Shown: positions 18,363 through 27,587, counted from the stretch's first letter. The stretch is 47,659 bases of DNA from an uncultured Ignavibacteria bacterium (GCA_937930275.1 CALGLM010000415.1:1-47659), one strand, 5' to 3'. Translations and numbers: made by a program. The notes: generated by a model from the sequence alone, not told the origin.

Positions 18363-19027
18363 GAATTTGGATTGCCAAGTTTATTAATTTCATCCCGTAA
18401 TTTTGCGGCTCTTTCGTAGTCTTCTTTCTCAATCGCTTGTCTTAACAACTCTTGTAAAGCAGCAATTTGAGACTCTTGAGGGATATTTATTGTGTCTTTC
18501 GAAATATTTTCTGTATTTTCTTGTTCTTTTTTGTTTTGATTACTATTTAAATCAAACCCAAATTCATCATCCTCATCTTCATCATTCTCGGTTGATGACT
18601 CCATATAATCCGGAACGTCTGAGGGTTTATAAGAAGCAACATCCATTACATCCGAACTAACAAAAATAGGAGCACCTGTTCTTACCGCAAGTGCAATTGC
18701 ATCGGAAGGTCGGGAATCAATTTCTGTAGTTAACGAAGAGTACTCAAGAGTAATTTTTGCAAAAAAAGTACTATCCTTTAATTCATCAATAAAAACCTCA
18801 ACAACGTTAGCGCCTAAATTATCACAAAAACTTTTGATAAGGTCATGAGGCAAAGGACGAGGGGGTTTAGTTCCTTCTAATGGTAAAGCAATTGCTTGAG
18901 CTTCAAACGAGCCTATTAAAATGGGTAGTCGTCTCCAACCATAAATCTCTTTGAGAATAAGGGCAAATGCACCATTTCTGCCTGCATTTGCCGATAAACC
19001 TACAACTTCAACTTCAATTTTTTCCAA
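18359..19027 (-). CDS. Bifunctional nuclease (DUF151/BFN) with UVR domain
   Basis: This 222-aa protein has two parts. Residues 1-135 are a BFN/DUF151 domain: GWRRLPILIGSFEAQAIALP, PRPLPHDLIKSF, and EIDSRPSDAIALAVRTGAPIF, with the conserved S-R-P-S-D-A-I-A-L signature. Then comes a long acidic, Asn/Glu-rich linker. The last 35 residues are a UVR motif (LRQAIEKEDYERAAKLRDEI), as in UvrB, UvrC and McsA, which usually mediates protein contacts. Members show RNase/DNase activity in some organisms. The gene starts 15 nt after etfA on the same strand, so it is the third gene of the etf operon. Its stop overlaps the convergent DUF2851 stop. Confidence 0.88.
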   Translation of the reverse strand: MEKIEVEVVGLSANAGRNGAFALILKEIYGWRRLPILIGSFEAQAIALPLEGTKPPRPLPHDLIKSFCDNLGANVVEVFIDELKDSTFFAKITLEYSSLTTEIDSRPSDAIALAVRTGAPIFVSSDVMDVASYKPSDVPDYMESSTENDEDEDDEFGFDLNSNQNKKEQENTENISKDTINIPQESQIAALQELLRQAIEKEDYERAAKLRDEINKLGNPNS

Positions 19028-19042
19028 TTTTATATCTTACAA

Positions 19043-20011
19043 TTATTGTTTAATTTTTTTTACTTCTTCAATAAGCGAAGGAAGAACATCAAAAGCATCC
19101 GCAACTAAACCGTAATCGGCAATCTGGAATATAGGAGCATCCTTATCTTTATTAATTGCAACAATGTATTTTGAAGAACGCATTCCTGCAACATGTTGTA
19201 TAGCACCCGAAATTCCTACTGCAACATACAAATTAGGGGAAACTGTTTTTCCTGTTTGTCCTACTTGCTCTGCATGCGGTCTCCAGCCGGCATCCACAAC
19301 GGCACGACTTGCACCAACAGCGGCATTAAGTTCTTTTGCAAGGTTTTCGATTAAAGTAAAGTTTTCTGGTCCTTTCATTCCACGACCTCCGGAAACAATA
19401 ATATCGGCTTCCGCAACGTCCAATTTCCCTTCATTCTTTTTAACTTCAATTGTTTTTACTTTTAAGGTAACATCTGCAACTTCCACAGTATTTAATGATA
19501 AAGAAACATCATTAGTTTGTAAAATTCCGAATGCATTTGGTCTTAGGTTGTATATTTTAACAGCCGAGGTTAACTTTTGTTTCATAAGCATTTTTCCGGC
19601 AAAAATTGGGCGAGTTGCCACAATTTCATTATCCAAAACGTCTAAAGAAGTACAATCCATTACTAATCCGGAATCAAGTTTTGCCGATAAGCGAGGTGCT
19701 AAGTCTTTCCCGAGTGCAGTGTTAGAAATAAACAAATGAGTAAATGAATTACTTTTTGTGTGATTTGTAACAATTTCAGTATATGCAGATGATGAGTACT
19801 CATCTAAGCTTGAATTTTTATAAAAACATATGTTTGAAACACCGGCGGATACTACTGCTTCAAAATTTTCTACCGAATTACCTAATACTACTGCTTCTAC
19901 AACAGCATTAACTTGAGACGCAATTTTTACGGCAACACTGGCGGTTTCAATTGAAGATTTTTTAATGTTTCCGTTTCTTTGTTCTAAGATAACTAAAAAT
20001 TTATTTGACAT
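19043..20011 (-). CDS. etfA: Electron transfer flavoprotein, alpha subunit
   Basis: EtfA binds FAD and, with EtfB, moves electrons from acyl-CoA and other dehydrogenases toward the quinone pool. The 322-aa protein has the N-terminal adenine-nucleotide-like domain and the C-terminal FAD domain. The signature block is intact: VSGGRGMKGPENFTLI, AVGASRAVVDAGW, EQVGQTGKTVSPNLYVA, GISGAIQHVAGM and ending PIFQIADYGLVAD. A GGAG ribosome site lies before ATG 20011. It sits 10 nt after etfB. An acyl-CoA synthetase lies about 3.8 kb away, compatible with fatty-acid oxidation, but no dehydrogenase is seen here. Confidence 0.97.
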   Translation of the reverse strand: MSNKFLVILEQRNGNIKKSSIETASVAVKIASQVNAVVEAVVLGNSVENFEAVVSAGVSNICFYKNSSLDEYSSSAYTEIVTNHTKSNSFTHLFISNTALGKDLAPRLSAKLDSGLVMDCTSLDVLDNEIVATRPIFAGKMLMKQKLTSAVKIYNLRPNAFGILQTNDVSLSLNTVEVADVTLKVKTIEVKKNEGKLDVAEADIIVSGGRGMKGPENFTLIENLAKELNAAVGASRAVVDAGWRPHAEQVGQTGKTVSPNLYVAVGISGAIQHVAGMRSSKYIVAINKDKDAPIFQIADYGLVADAFDVLPSLIEEVKKIKQ

Positions 20012-20021
20012 AATTTATCTC

Positions 20022-20756
20022 CTATATTACCTTTGCTTCTTCTCTTAATAAACGCACTAATTCTGCCGGTGAATCTACTATTTTTCCGGCTGATTTTGAA
20101 GTTGGTCTAACCAATCCCAAAAACTCGGAGTGATTATCAAAAACTTTAGCATCTTTTTCATCAATAGTTTTTTTCTTAGCAGCCATAATGCCTTTTAAGT
20201 TAGGATAGCGAGGTTCATTTAAGCCTTTTTGAGCTGAAATTACTGCGGGTAGGGACGTTTCGATTACTTCTTTTCCGCCTTCAATTTCTCTTTCGGCTAT
20301 AATTTTGTTAGCATCAATATTTAAAGAAACAGCAACAGAAACTGAATTAAAATCAAGTAATTCAGCTAACATTTGACCCATAACCTGGTTATCGAAATCA
20401 ACCGATTGTTTGCCGACAAAAACTAATTCGGCACCCAAATTTTTTATTTCTTCGGCTAAAGATTTTGCAACCGAAAGCGAATCCTGATAAACGGTACTTT
20501 TTAATAGAATTGCACTATCAGCACCCATCGCTAATCCTTTACGTAAGGATTCGGTAAAAGAAGAATCGCCAAGGCTTAATAATATCACTTCGCCGCCAAA
20601 TTTCTCTTTAGTTTTTAATGCTTCCTCAATAGCAAATTCATCATAAGGATTTAAAACGAATGTAAGCCCGTTTTTATCATAATTTTTACCGTCTCCAGCA
20701 ATATTAATTTTAGAAGCGGTATCAGGGACATGACTTACACAAACAACTATTTTCAT
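20022..20756 (-). CDS. etfB: Electron transfer flavoprotein, beta subunit
   Basis: The 244-aa protein opens with MKIVVCVSHVPDTASK and FVLNPYDEFAIEEAL, both typical of EtfB. GADSAILL and LVFVGKQSVDFDNQVMGQMLAELL form the AMP/nucleotide-binding region, and ISAQKGLNEPRYPNLKGIMAAKKK is the conserved recognition loop that docks partner dehydrogenases. It heads the operon etfB-etfA-BFN, with a GGAGG ribosome site four bases before ATG 20756. The promoter probably lies in the 122-nt gap shared with divergent clpS. Confidence 0.97.
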   Translation of the reverse strand: MKIVVCVSHVPDTASKINIAGDGKNYDKNGLTFVLNPYDEFAIEEALKTKEKFGGEVILLSLGDSSFTESLRKGLAMGADSAILLKSTVYQDSLSVAKSLAEEIKNLGAELVFVGKQSVDFDNQVMGQMLAELLDFNSVSVAVSLNIDANKIIAEREIEGGKEVIETSLPAVISAQKGLNEPRYPNLKGIMAAKKKTIDEKDAKVFDNHSEFLGLVRPTSKSAGKIVDSPAELVRLLREEAKVI

Positions 20757-20782
20757 TAGTCCTCCGTATTTATTTTCTGAGT

Positions 20783-20811
20783 TTAGTAATCAAATAAAAA
20801 AATATAATCAA
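20783..20811 (-). promoter_or_regulatory. Candidate promoter for etfB-etfA
   Basis: On the minus strand, TTGATT (20811-20806) and TACTAA (20788-20783) are 17 nt apart and 27 nt upstream of ATG 20756. The match is moderate in an AT-rich gap, so chance agreement is possible. Confidence 0.3.
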
Positions 20812-20878
20812 ACTGCTAAATTTAAACAAATTTTTTTTTATATTTCAATTTATAATTTTTTTTTCGGATGATTTAGTT

Positions 20879-21169
20879 ATGATATTTGGTCAAGATACAA
20901 AAGAAAATATTTCGTCGGAAATTTCGGATGAAGTAAATTCAAAATTATCTTATAGAGTAATACTATTTAATGACGAATGGCATACCTTTGATGAAGTAAT
21001 AACTCAACTTATTAAAGCATTGGGATGTTCTTACGATAAAGCATCGGCATTAACGTTAAAGGTTCATCTTAACGGAAAAGCTGTAGTTTACGAAGGTGAT
21101 CTTCCTCAGTGTCTAAAAATATCATCCGTTTTAGAAGAAATTGCATTAAAAACACAAGTTGAATCGTAA
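20879..21169 (+). CDS. clpS: ClpS-type ATP-dependent Clp protease adaptor
   Basis: This 96-aa protein has a short flexible N-terminus of about 25 residues, then the ClpS core: YRVILFNDEWHTFDEVITQL, where the N-D of FND and nearby acidic residues bind the substrate N-terminus. A helix with the conserved K-A follows (YDKASALTLKVHLNGKAVVY). ClpS docks on ClpA or ClpC and delivers N-degron proteins to ClpP. A trailing segment (SSVLEEIALKTQVE) also fits. It is transcribed away from etfB and lies 27 nt before the YchF-like gene. Confidence 0.9.
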   Translation: MIFGQDTKENISSEISDEVNSKLSYRVILFNDEWHTFDEVITQLIKALGCSYDKASALTLKVHLNGKAVVYEGDLPQCLKISSVLEEIALKTQVES

Positions 21170-21196
21170 TTTAAAACAAAAAACAAGAATAAATTT

Positions 21197-22276
21197 ATGC
21201 AAATTGGATTAGTAGGTTTACAGTATTCAGGAAAAACAACATTATTTAACATTTTAGCCGGTTTAAAAAGTGAAGAAGGGGGACAAAAAGAAGAAGCAAA
21301 TATTGCTGTGGTTAAAGTCCCCGATGAAAGACTTGACAAATTGACAGAAATTTTTAATCCCGAAAAACAAGTTAACGCAACAATAGAGGTTTATGATATA
21401 CCGGGTTTAAGAACTTCTGACGAAGGTAAATTAAGAATAACCTCGGCATTTTTAAATAATGTAAAAAATAATGATGCATTATTTTATGTTGTAAGAAATT
21501 TTTCAAATGATTCAGTTCCTCATCCCAACAGTAAAATTAATCCTAATGCAGATATAATTTTTTTGGAAACAGAATTTTTACTTACAGATATGGAATTTCT
21601 TGAAAAAAGATTAGATAAAATTAAAAAAGATATTCAAAAATCAAAAGATGATAGGTTAAAACAAGAATTACCGGTAATTGAAAAATGTTATGCGCACGTG
21701 GAAAAAGAACTACCGTTACGAACGTTAGGACTGGAAGATAATGAAAAAAAATTACTTAGCGGATACCAACTATTAACCTTAAAACCGGCTGCTGCAGCTA
21801 TCAATTTTGATGAAAACTCGGCAGATTCTATCGATTCGCAAATTGAAAAGATAAGTACGGAATTTGCAAAATACGGTTTGATAGTGTTGCCGTTTTTTGC
21901 CAAAATTGAAGAAGAATTGATGGAATTGGAAGAAGATGATAGAGCAACATTTATGGCTGATTACGGTATTAAAGAATCAGCTAAAAGTAAAATCTTACGA
22001 ATTTTATATCAATTATTGGGTCTTGAATCGTTTTTTACTGCCGGAGAAGATGAATGTAGGGCATGGACAATAAAAAAGAACTATACTGCTCAACAAGCTG
22101 CCGGAGTTATTCATACCGATTTTTTTAATAAATTTATTAGAGCCGAAGTTGTTTCATACGATAATTTTATGGAGCATAAATCGTTTGCAAAATGTAAAGA
22201 AAACGGTACATGGAGATTAGAAGGAAAAGATTATATAGTTAAAGACGGCGATATTTTAACAATTCGCCATAGCTAA
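21197..22276 (+). CDS. ychF: YchF/OLA1-type NTPase with TGS domain
   Basis: This 359-aa protein belongs to the Obg-like YchF family, which prefers ATP and binds the ribosome. The P-loop is GLQYSGKTTLFNILAG, the Walker B-like G3 motif DIPGL, and the G4 position has NFDE (NxxE), the feature linked to ATP preference. A helical insertion (coiled coil, around residues 125-180) is followed by the C-terminal TGS domain (SFFTAGEDECRAWTIKKNYT and KDYIVKDGDILTIRHS). The P-loop GLQYSGKTT differs from the usual GLPNVGKST, so this may be the divergent YchF-like branch rather than the core orthologue. Confidence 0.88.
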   Translation: MQIGLVGLQYSGKTTLFNILAGLKSEEGGQKEEANIAVVKVPDERLDKLTEIFNPEKQVNATIEVYDIPGLRTSDEGKLRITSAFLNNVKNNDALFYVVRNFSNDSVPHPNSKINPNADIIFLETEFLLTDMEFLEKRLDKIKKDIQKSKDDRLKQELPVIEKCYAHVEKELPLRTLGLEDNEKKLLSGYQLLTLKPAAAAINFDENSADSIDSQIEKISTEFAKYGLIVLPFFAKIEEELMELEEDDRATFMADYGIKESAKSKILRILYQLLGLESFFTAGEDECRAWTIKKNYTAQQAAGVIHTDFFNKFIRAEVVSYDNFMEHKSFAKCKENGTWRLEGKDYIVKDGDILTIRHS

Positions 22277-22301
22277 AATTATAAAGAACGAGGAGAATAG
22301 A

Positions 22302-23765
22302 ATGTCAAAAGAAGTTATTAGTGGTTTGCAACCCGAGTTATTGTGGGGTGCATTTTATGATTTAAGTCAAGTGCCAAGACCTTCAAAAAAAGAAGAAAAA
22401 GTAATTAAATTTGTTGAAGAATTTGCATTAAAACATGGATTTAATTATCGTAAAGACGAAGTAGGAAACATAGTTATAGAAGTTCCGGCTACAGCAGGAA
22501 AGGAAAATGCTCCTATAGTAGTATTGCAAGGACATGTTGATATGGTATGTGAAAAAAATAAAGGAACGGAACATGATTTTGAAAATGATCCGTTAACATT
22601 AATTAAAGAAGGAGAATGGATAAGAGCAAACGGTACAACCTTGGGTGCAGATAACGGCATAGGTGTAGCTGCTGGTATGGCAATTGCATTAGATAAAAAT
22701 TCGGTTCATGGTCCTTTGGAATTGTTACTTACGATAGATGAAGAAACCGGAATGACAGGAGTTAATCATCTAAAATCAGATTTTGTTAAAGGTAAAATAT
22801 TATTAAACTTAGATAGTGAAGAAGACGGAACGTTTTATATTGGTTGTAGCGGCGGTCAAGATAGTACCGGTACATTTGAAATAGAATATTCAAAAAAAGT
22901 TGATGAAGAATTAAAACCCTATGAGTTGATAATTACGGGACTTAAAGGGGGACACTCAGGTTTAGATATTCATTTGGGCAGAGCAAATGCTATTAAATTA
23001 TTAGCACGCTTATTGGATAGATTAAAAGCAACCAAATTTAAATTAGCTTCTATTTCGGGAGGCTCAAAACGAAATGCAATTGCAAGAGAAGCGGAAGCGA
23101 TTATTTTAATTGAAAAAGAAAAGGAAAAAGAAGTTAAAGAGATAATTAAAACTTTTTACACTGAGATAGTTAGAGAATTCAATTCGTCCGAAAGCGGAAT
23201 TGTAATTAATTTTGAAAGAAAAAAAGAAAAAATTGAAAAAGTTTTCAAAAAGAAATTTACAAACATAATAATTAATACTTTGCTTGCAATTCCTCACGGA
23301 ATAATTAATATGAGTAATGATATTAAAGGTTTAGTAGAAACTTCAACAAATTTGGCTACTATTGAGATTTTTGAAAACGAACTTAAAATAGGTACAAGTC
23401 AACGAAGCTCAATTGAAAGTGCAAAACAATATGTTGCTGCTTCTGTACGCTCGGTATTTACTTTAGCGGGAGCAAATGTTGCCGGTAGTGACGGTTATCC
23501 CGGTTGGACACCAAACATTAACAGTCCGTTATTAAAAACCGCAAAAAATGTTTACTATGAAATTTTTAAAAGCGAACCTGAGATTAAAGCAATACACGCC
23601 GGGCTTGAATGCGGACTGTTAAGTGCTAAATATCCCAAAATGGATTTGATTTCATTTGGTCCGACTATACAAGGTGCACATTCACCTGATGAAAAAGTGA
23701 ATATACCGGCAGTGGTAAAATTCTATTCATTACTAAAAGGAATTTTGGAAGACCTTACAAAATAA
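22302..23765 (+). CDS. pepD: M20 family aminoacyl-histidine dipeptidase (PepD)
   Basis: This 487-aa cytosolic non-specific dipeptidase cleaves Xaa-His and other dipeptides. Di-zinc ligands and catalytic residues are visible in order: His in VLQGHVDMV, bridging Asp in TLGADNGIGVA, the Glu-Glu pair in LLTIDEETGMTG, Asp in LLNLDSEEDG, and the C-terminal His in GPTIQGAHSPDEKV. The lid domain includes GGHSGLDIHLGRANAIKLLARLL. An AGGAG ribosome site precedes ATG 22302. The dipeptidase could feed amino-acid catabolism, such as histidine degradation by the hut genes at 34-36 kb, but that link is only inference. Confidence 0.95.
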   Translation: MSKEVISGLQPELLWGAFYDLSQVPRPSKKEEKVIKFVEEFALKHGFNYRKDEVGNIVIEVPATAGKENAPIVVLQGHVDMVCEKNKGTEHDFENDPLTLIKEGEWIRANGTTLGADNGIGVAAGMAIALDKNSVHGPLELLLTIDEETGMTGVNHLKSDFVKGKILLNLDSEEDGTFYIGCSGGQDSTGTFEIEYSKKVDEELKPYELIITGLKGGHSGLDIHLGRANAIKLLARLLDRLKATKFKLASISGGSKRNAIAREAEAIILIEKEKEKEVKEIIKTFYTEIVREFNSSESGIVINFERKKEKIEKVFKKKFTNIIINTLLAIPHGIINMSNDIKGLVETSTNLATIEIFENELKIGTSQRSSIESAKQYVAASVRSVFTLAGANVAGSDGYPGWTPNINSPLLKTAKNVYYEIFKSEPEIKAIHAGLECGLLSAKYPKMDLISFGPTIQGAHSPDEKVNIPAVVKFYSLLKGILEDLTK

Positions 23766-23786
23766 AAATTTTAGAGCGAGTATAAA

Positions 23787-25508
23787 ATGAAGAGAAAGAA
23801 TTTAAAATTACATGATGTTCCTAAGATAAGAACTATTCAAGAAATGGTGTTGATGAACACCAAGAAATACTCTTCTAAGCTCGCTTTAGAAGATTTAAAT
23901 AATACACCGATAAACAAGGTAACTTATGCCCAATTGTTAGATAATATTTTAAGATTTGGGCACTCGTTGCAGCTATTAGGCATAAAAGAACGTTCTCATA
24001 TAGCTTTAATTGGCGAAAACAGAACCCAATGGGCAATAAGTTTTTTAACTTGTGCTTGCTTTAATTATGTAGTTGTACCGATTGATAAAAATTTAACCGA
24101 AAATGAAATCTTTAATATCATTTATGAATCTGATAGTGAAGCCGTAATATTTTCGGATAATTATTCGGAATCATTTTCAAAATTAAGTTCGTCAAAAAAA
24201 CTCAAACATTTTGTTTGCATGGATGAAACGAGAGCAGACGAAAATTTTTTGATTATGGCGGATATGATTGAGCAATCAATTCCGGCTTCAATAGAAAACT
24301 TACCAAAAATAAACCCCGATGATTTATTTGAAATAATTTTTACAAGTGGGTCTTTAGGTCGAGCTAAAGGAGTAATGTTAAGTCAATACAACTTAGCGTC
24401 AAATTTAGTTGATATGGTAAGTATGATGTTCATTTATCCCGAAGATAAATTTTTATCTGTTTTACCGATGCATCATACTTATGAATGTACGTGCGGAATG
24501 ATGTGTCCGTTGTATTGCGGAAGCAGCGTTCATTATGCTCGATCGTTAAAAACGGTAGTTGACGATATTCAGAAGGTTAAAGCTACAATGTTACTCGGTG
24601 TTCCTTTGTTATTTGATAAGATGTTTAAACGTATCAGCAAGACAATAAAAGATGATAAAGTAAAATCATTAATTGTTCCGCCGTTAGTTAAACTTACAAA
24701 TTTTGCAGCACTTTTAGGTTGGAAAGATTTAAAGAAAAAAATATTTAAGGAAATGCATGAAAAGTTTGGCGGTCATATGCGAATTTTTATTGCCGGCGGT
24801 GCAGCCCCAGATCCTTTAGTAGCAAAAGGATTAAGAGAATTTGGTTTTACTTTTGTACAAGGATACGGGTTAACTGAATGCTCGCCGATATTAGCCTTAA
24901 ATCGTTTAGATGATTTTAAAGATAATGCTGCCGGTTTACCGTTACCTTCGGTGGAAATCAAAATTAATAATCCAGATAATGAAGGAATAGGTGAAATTTG
25001 GGCTAAAGCACCGAGTGTAATGCTTGGTTATTATAAAAATGATTTTCAAACTAATTTAGCTTTTGAAGATGGTTGGTTTAAAACCGGTGATATTGGATAT
25101 TTAGACGGAGACGGATTTTTACATATATGCGGTAGGTTAAAAAATGTAATAATATCTAACAGCGGTAAAAATGTATTTCCGGAAGAGATAGAAGATTTAT
25201 TAAATAGAAGTCCTTTTATTTTAGAGTGTGTAGTTTACGGTGAAAAAGATGCCAAGCATGACGAGGTAATTGCCGTTAAAATAGTGGTTGATGCTGAAGC
25301 AATTATTCAATTAGCCGAAAAAACAGAAAAGAAAATTACTCAGGAATTTATTAATGAAATTGTTAAAGAAGAAATAGCAAATATTAATAAAGAATTACCT
25401 GCTTTTAAACAGATAAAAAGATTCCACATACAAGATAAGGAATTTGAAAAAACGACAACTCAAAAAATTAAAAGGTATTTAATAGATAATTCTACTAATA
25501 ATGAGTAA
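23787..25508 (+). CDS. AMP-binding long-chain acyl-CoA synthetase-like enzyme
   Basis: This 573-aa member of the adenylate-forming (ANL) superfamily activates a carboxylic acid as acyl-AMP and transfers it to CoA. The P-loop motif reads FTSGSLGRAKGVMLSQ, slightly off the usual TSGTTGxPKG. The A5 block is QGYGLTECSPIL and the A7-A8 region is FKTGDIGYLDGDGFLHICGRLK. The hinge follows as KNVIISNSGKNVFPEEIEDLL, and the C-terminal part ends TTTQKIKRYL with the catalytic lysine region. Length and motifs fit fatty-acid CoA ligases (FadD-like). A nearby ETF supports a fatty-acid oxidation role, but the substrate is unproven. Confidence 0.88.
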   Translation: MKRKNLKLHDVPKIRTIQEMVLMNTKKYSSKLALEDLNNTPINKVTYAQLLDNILRFGHSLQLLGIKERSHIALIGENRTQWAISFLTCACFNYVVVPIDKNLTENEIFNIIYESDSEAVIFSDNYSESFSKLSSSKKLKHFVCMDETRADENFLIMADMIEQSIPASIENLPKINPDDLFEIIFTSGSLGRAKGVMLSQYNLASNLVDMVSMMFIYPEDKFLSVLPMHHTYECTCGMMCPLYCGSSVHYARSLKTVVDDIQKVKATMLLGVPLLFDKMFKRISKTIKDDKVKSLIVPPLVKLTNFAALLGWKDLKKKIFKEMHEKFGGHMRIFIAGGAAPDPLVAKGLREFGFTFVQGYGLTECSPILALNRLDDFKDNAAGLPLPSVEIKINNPDNEGIGEIWAKAPSVMLGYYKNDFQTNLAFEDGWFKTGDIGYLDGDGFLHICGRLKNVIISNSGKNVFPEEIEDLLNRSPFILECVVYGEKDAKHDEVIAVKIVVDAEAIIQLAEKTEKKITQEFINEIVKEEIANINKELPAFKQIKRFHIQDKEFEKTTTQKIKRYLIDNSTNNE

Positions 25509-25523
25509 AATTAAATATTATTT

Positions 25524-25552
25524 TTGTGTACGAACTAAAATTTTGTTAATTT
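25524..25552 (+). promoter_or_regulatory. Candidate promoter for proline dehydrogenase gene
   Basis: TTGTGT (25524-25529) is separated by 17 nt from TAATTT (25547-25552), which is directly preceded by ATTTTGT. It lies 59 nt before GTG 25612. The same TTTTG-T/A-AATT arrangement appears before glgA, supporting a real promoter class in this genome. Confidence 0.4.
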
Positions 25553-25611
25553 TGATTTAAAAGACAAATAAGTCTTTACAAACATAACGAGGATAAATTA
25601 AAGGTGTAAAT

Positions 25612-26511
25612 GTGGACGCACTTAATCGATTAATTGTACAATTTGTTAAATTATTACCAAAACCGGTTGTATATATTTTTGCAAAAAAGTATATAGCCGG
25701 AACTAAACTGGAAGATGCGGTAAGAGTAGTAAAGGAATTAAATGCTAAGGGAATTTTAGCAACTATGGATGTTTTGGGTGAAGCAATTAGCACTAAAAAA
25801 GAAGCAGAAGAAGCTAAAAAAGAATGTTTAGAGGTATTGGAAGCCATTAATAAAAACCAGCTAAATGCCAATATTTCTATCAAACCGACTCAGTTGGGAT
25901 TAGTTATTGATCCCGAGTTTTTTTATACACAAATTTGTGAGATATTAGACAAAGCAAACGAGTATAATAACTTTGTAAGAATTGACATGGAAGATAGCTC
26001 TGTAACAACAAAAACTATCGAAATGTTCAACAGAATTAGAGAAAAGTATAATAATGTAGGAATTGTGGTTCAAGCTTATTTATTTAGAACTTATGATGAT
26101 ATTGTTAAGTTAAACAAGAACGGAACAAATTACAGATTATGCAAAGGAATTTACGTAGAACCGGCAGAAATTGCTTATAAAGGTAAACAAGAAGTAAGAG
26201 ATAATTACCTTAAAATTTTGGATAAGATGCTTGATGACGGTAATTATGTAGGTATAGCAACCCATGACGGTATTTTATTAAAAGAAGTTTTTACAAAAAT
26301 TAATAACAAAAAGATTGATAAGTCTAAATTTGAATTTCAAATGCTTTACGGAGTAACCGAACACTTGCGAGATAAAATAAATAATGACGGTTATAAAATT
26401 AGAATTTATGTGCCGTTTGGCGAGCAATGGTATGCTTATTCAATTAGAAGATTGCAGGAAAATCCTAATATGGCATGGTATATTACAAAAAGTATATTCA
26501 GTTTTAAATGA
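25612..26511 (+). CDS. Proline dehydrogenase (PRODH domain, monofunctional)
   Basis: This 299-aa FAD enzyme oxidises proline to pyrroline-5-carboxylate and passes electrons to quinone. The TIM-barrel PRODH domain is complete: ISIKPTQLGL near the active site, VRIDMED, VVQAYLFRTYDDI, YRLCKGIYVEPAEIAYK, the FAD-binding ATHDGILL, FQMLYGVTEHLRDK, and the substrate-binding IRIYVPFGEQWYAYSIRRL. It is the short, one-domain form with no fused P5C dehydrogenase; that partner is not in the window. The start is GTG 25612, with AAGGTG nine bases upstream; the overlapping out-of-frame ATG at 25610 stops after seven codons. Its stop overlaps tsaD by four bases. Confidence 0.93.
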   Translation: MDALNRLIVQFVKLLPKPVVYIFAKKYIAGTKLEDAVRVVKELNAKGILATMDVLGEAISTKKEAEEAKKECLEVLEAINKNQLNANISIKPTQLGLVIDPEFFYTQICEILDKANEYNNFVRIDMEDSSVTTKTIEMFNRIREKYNNVGIVVQAYLFRTYDDIVKLNKNGTNYRLCKGIYVEPAEIAYKGKQEVRDNYLKILDKMLDDGNYVGIATHDGILLKEVFTKINNKKIDKSKFEFQMLYGVTEHLRDKINNDGYKIRIYVPFGEQWYAYSIRRLQENPNMAWYITKSIFSFK

Positions 26512-27518
26512 TTGTATTAGGCATAGAAAGCTCTTGTGACGAAACTTCGGTATCAGTTTTAAAGGACAATAAAATACTGAGCAATTTAATTTCATCGCAA
26601 GGAGTTCATAAAAAATTTGGCGGAGTTGTGCCCGAACTATCAAGTCGGGCACACTTGCAATTAATACATCCACTTGTGAAAGCTGCTATTAATGAAGCTG
26701 ATATTGCTATTAATAATATTGACATAATTGCAGCTACAGCAGGACCGGGCTTAATAGGTGCACTTTTAGTAGGTCTAACTTATGCTAAAGGGCTTGCATA
26801 TTCGGTTAATAAACCATTTATACCTGTTAACCATGTAGAAGGACATATTTATAGCGGTTTTTTAATGCAAGAAAAGCCCAAATTCCCATATTTGTGCTTA
26901 GCTGTGTCAGGTGGTAATACTATATTGTTGATTGTTGAAAGCGATACAAAAATAATAAAATTAGGGTCAACAATTGATGATGCAGTAGGTGAAGCATTTG
27001 ATAAAGTTTCAAAATTGTTAGGCCTGGGTTACCCCGGTGGTCCAAAGATAGAAGAATACTCGAAAAAAGGGGACTGTAATTCAATAAAATTTCCCATCTC
27101 AAAAACCAAAAACGATTTGGATTTTTCTTTTAGCGGTTTAAAAACAGCTGTTTTACGATATACTCAAAAAGAGTTCCCAAACGGAAAGATTCCTGAATCT
27201 GCAATATTTGATATTGCTTCTTCATTTCAATCTACGGCTATTCGCTCACTTACCAATAATGTTGAAAAAGCTTTAAAAAAGTTCAAGGTAAATAGTATTT
27301 CGATTGTTGGCGGTGTAGCTGCAAATAGTTTACTTAGAAGCGAAATATTTAAAATCGGAAATAAATATAAAATAAATACAGTAATTCCAAGCATAGAGTA
27401 TTGTGGTGATAATGCTGCTATGATTGCTTATAGAGGTCAACAATTGTATTTATCCGGCAAATCGTATAATTTAGACTATACGGCTTTTCCAAACCTAAAT
27501 TTTGATTATTGGGAATAA
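26508..27518 (+). CDS. tsaD: tRNA N6-adenosine threonylcarbamoyltransferase
   Basis: TsaD, with TsaB and TsaE, transfers threonylcarbamoyl to A37 of ANN-decoding tRNAs. The 336-aa protein opens with the ASKHA motif MIVLGIESSCDETSVSVL. The iron-binding HxxxH is in VNHVEGHIYSGF. Further ASKHA blocks are LAVSGGNTILL, VGEAFDKVSKLLGLGYPGGP, SIVGGVAANSLLR, and the C-terminal CGDNAAMIAYRG. All key residues are present. ATG 26508 overlaps the PRODH stop (ATGA). Confidence 0.98.
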   Translation: MIVLGIESSCDETSVSVLKDNKILSNLISSQGVHKKFGGVVPELSSRAHLQLIHPLVKAAINEADIAINNIDIIAATAGPGLIGALLVGLTYAKGLAYSVNKPFIPVNHVEGHIYSGFLMQEKPKFPYLCLAVSGGNTILLIVESDTKIIKLGSTIDDAVGEAFDKVSKLLGLGYPGGPKIEEYSKKGDCNSIKFPISKTKNDLDFSFSGLKTAVLRYTQKEFPNGKIPESAIFDIASSFQSTAIRSLTNNVEKALKKFKVNSISIVGGVAANSLLRSEIFKIGNKYKINTVIPSIEYCGDNAAMIAYRGQQLYLSGKSYNLDYTAFPNLNFDYWE

Positions 27519-27587
27519 CATTAATAGTTAGTTTTGGTTTTTTTTCCTATATTTAAACATATTTATTTTATTTGATTGTTACAGTTT

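Noticed and set aside
19164..19739. 191-codon reading frame opposite etfA
   Set aside because: It mirrors the etfA gene, which has full family motifs; the opposite frame has no recognisable domain.
20757..20878. Possible promoter for clpS (TATAAT at 20851-20856)
   Set aside because: No reasonable -35 box at 16-18 nt; long A/T runs make isolated TATAAT matches uninformative.
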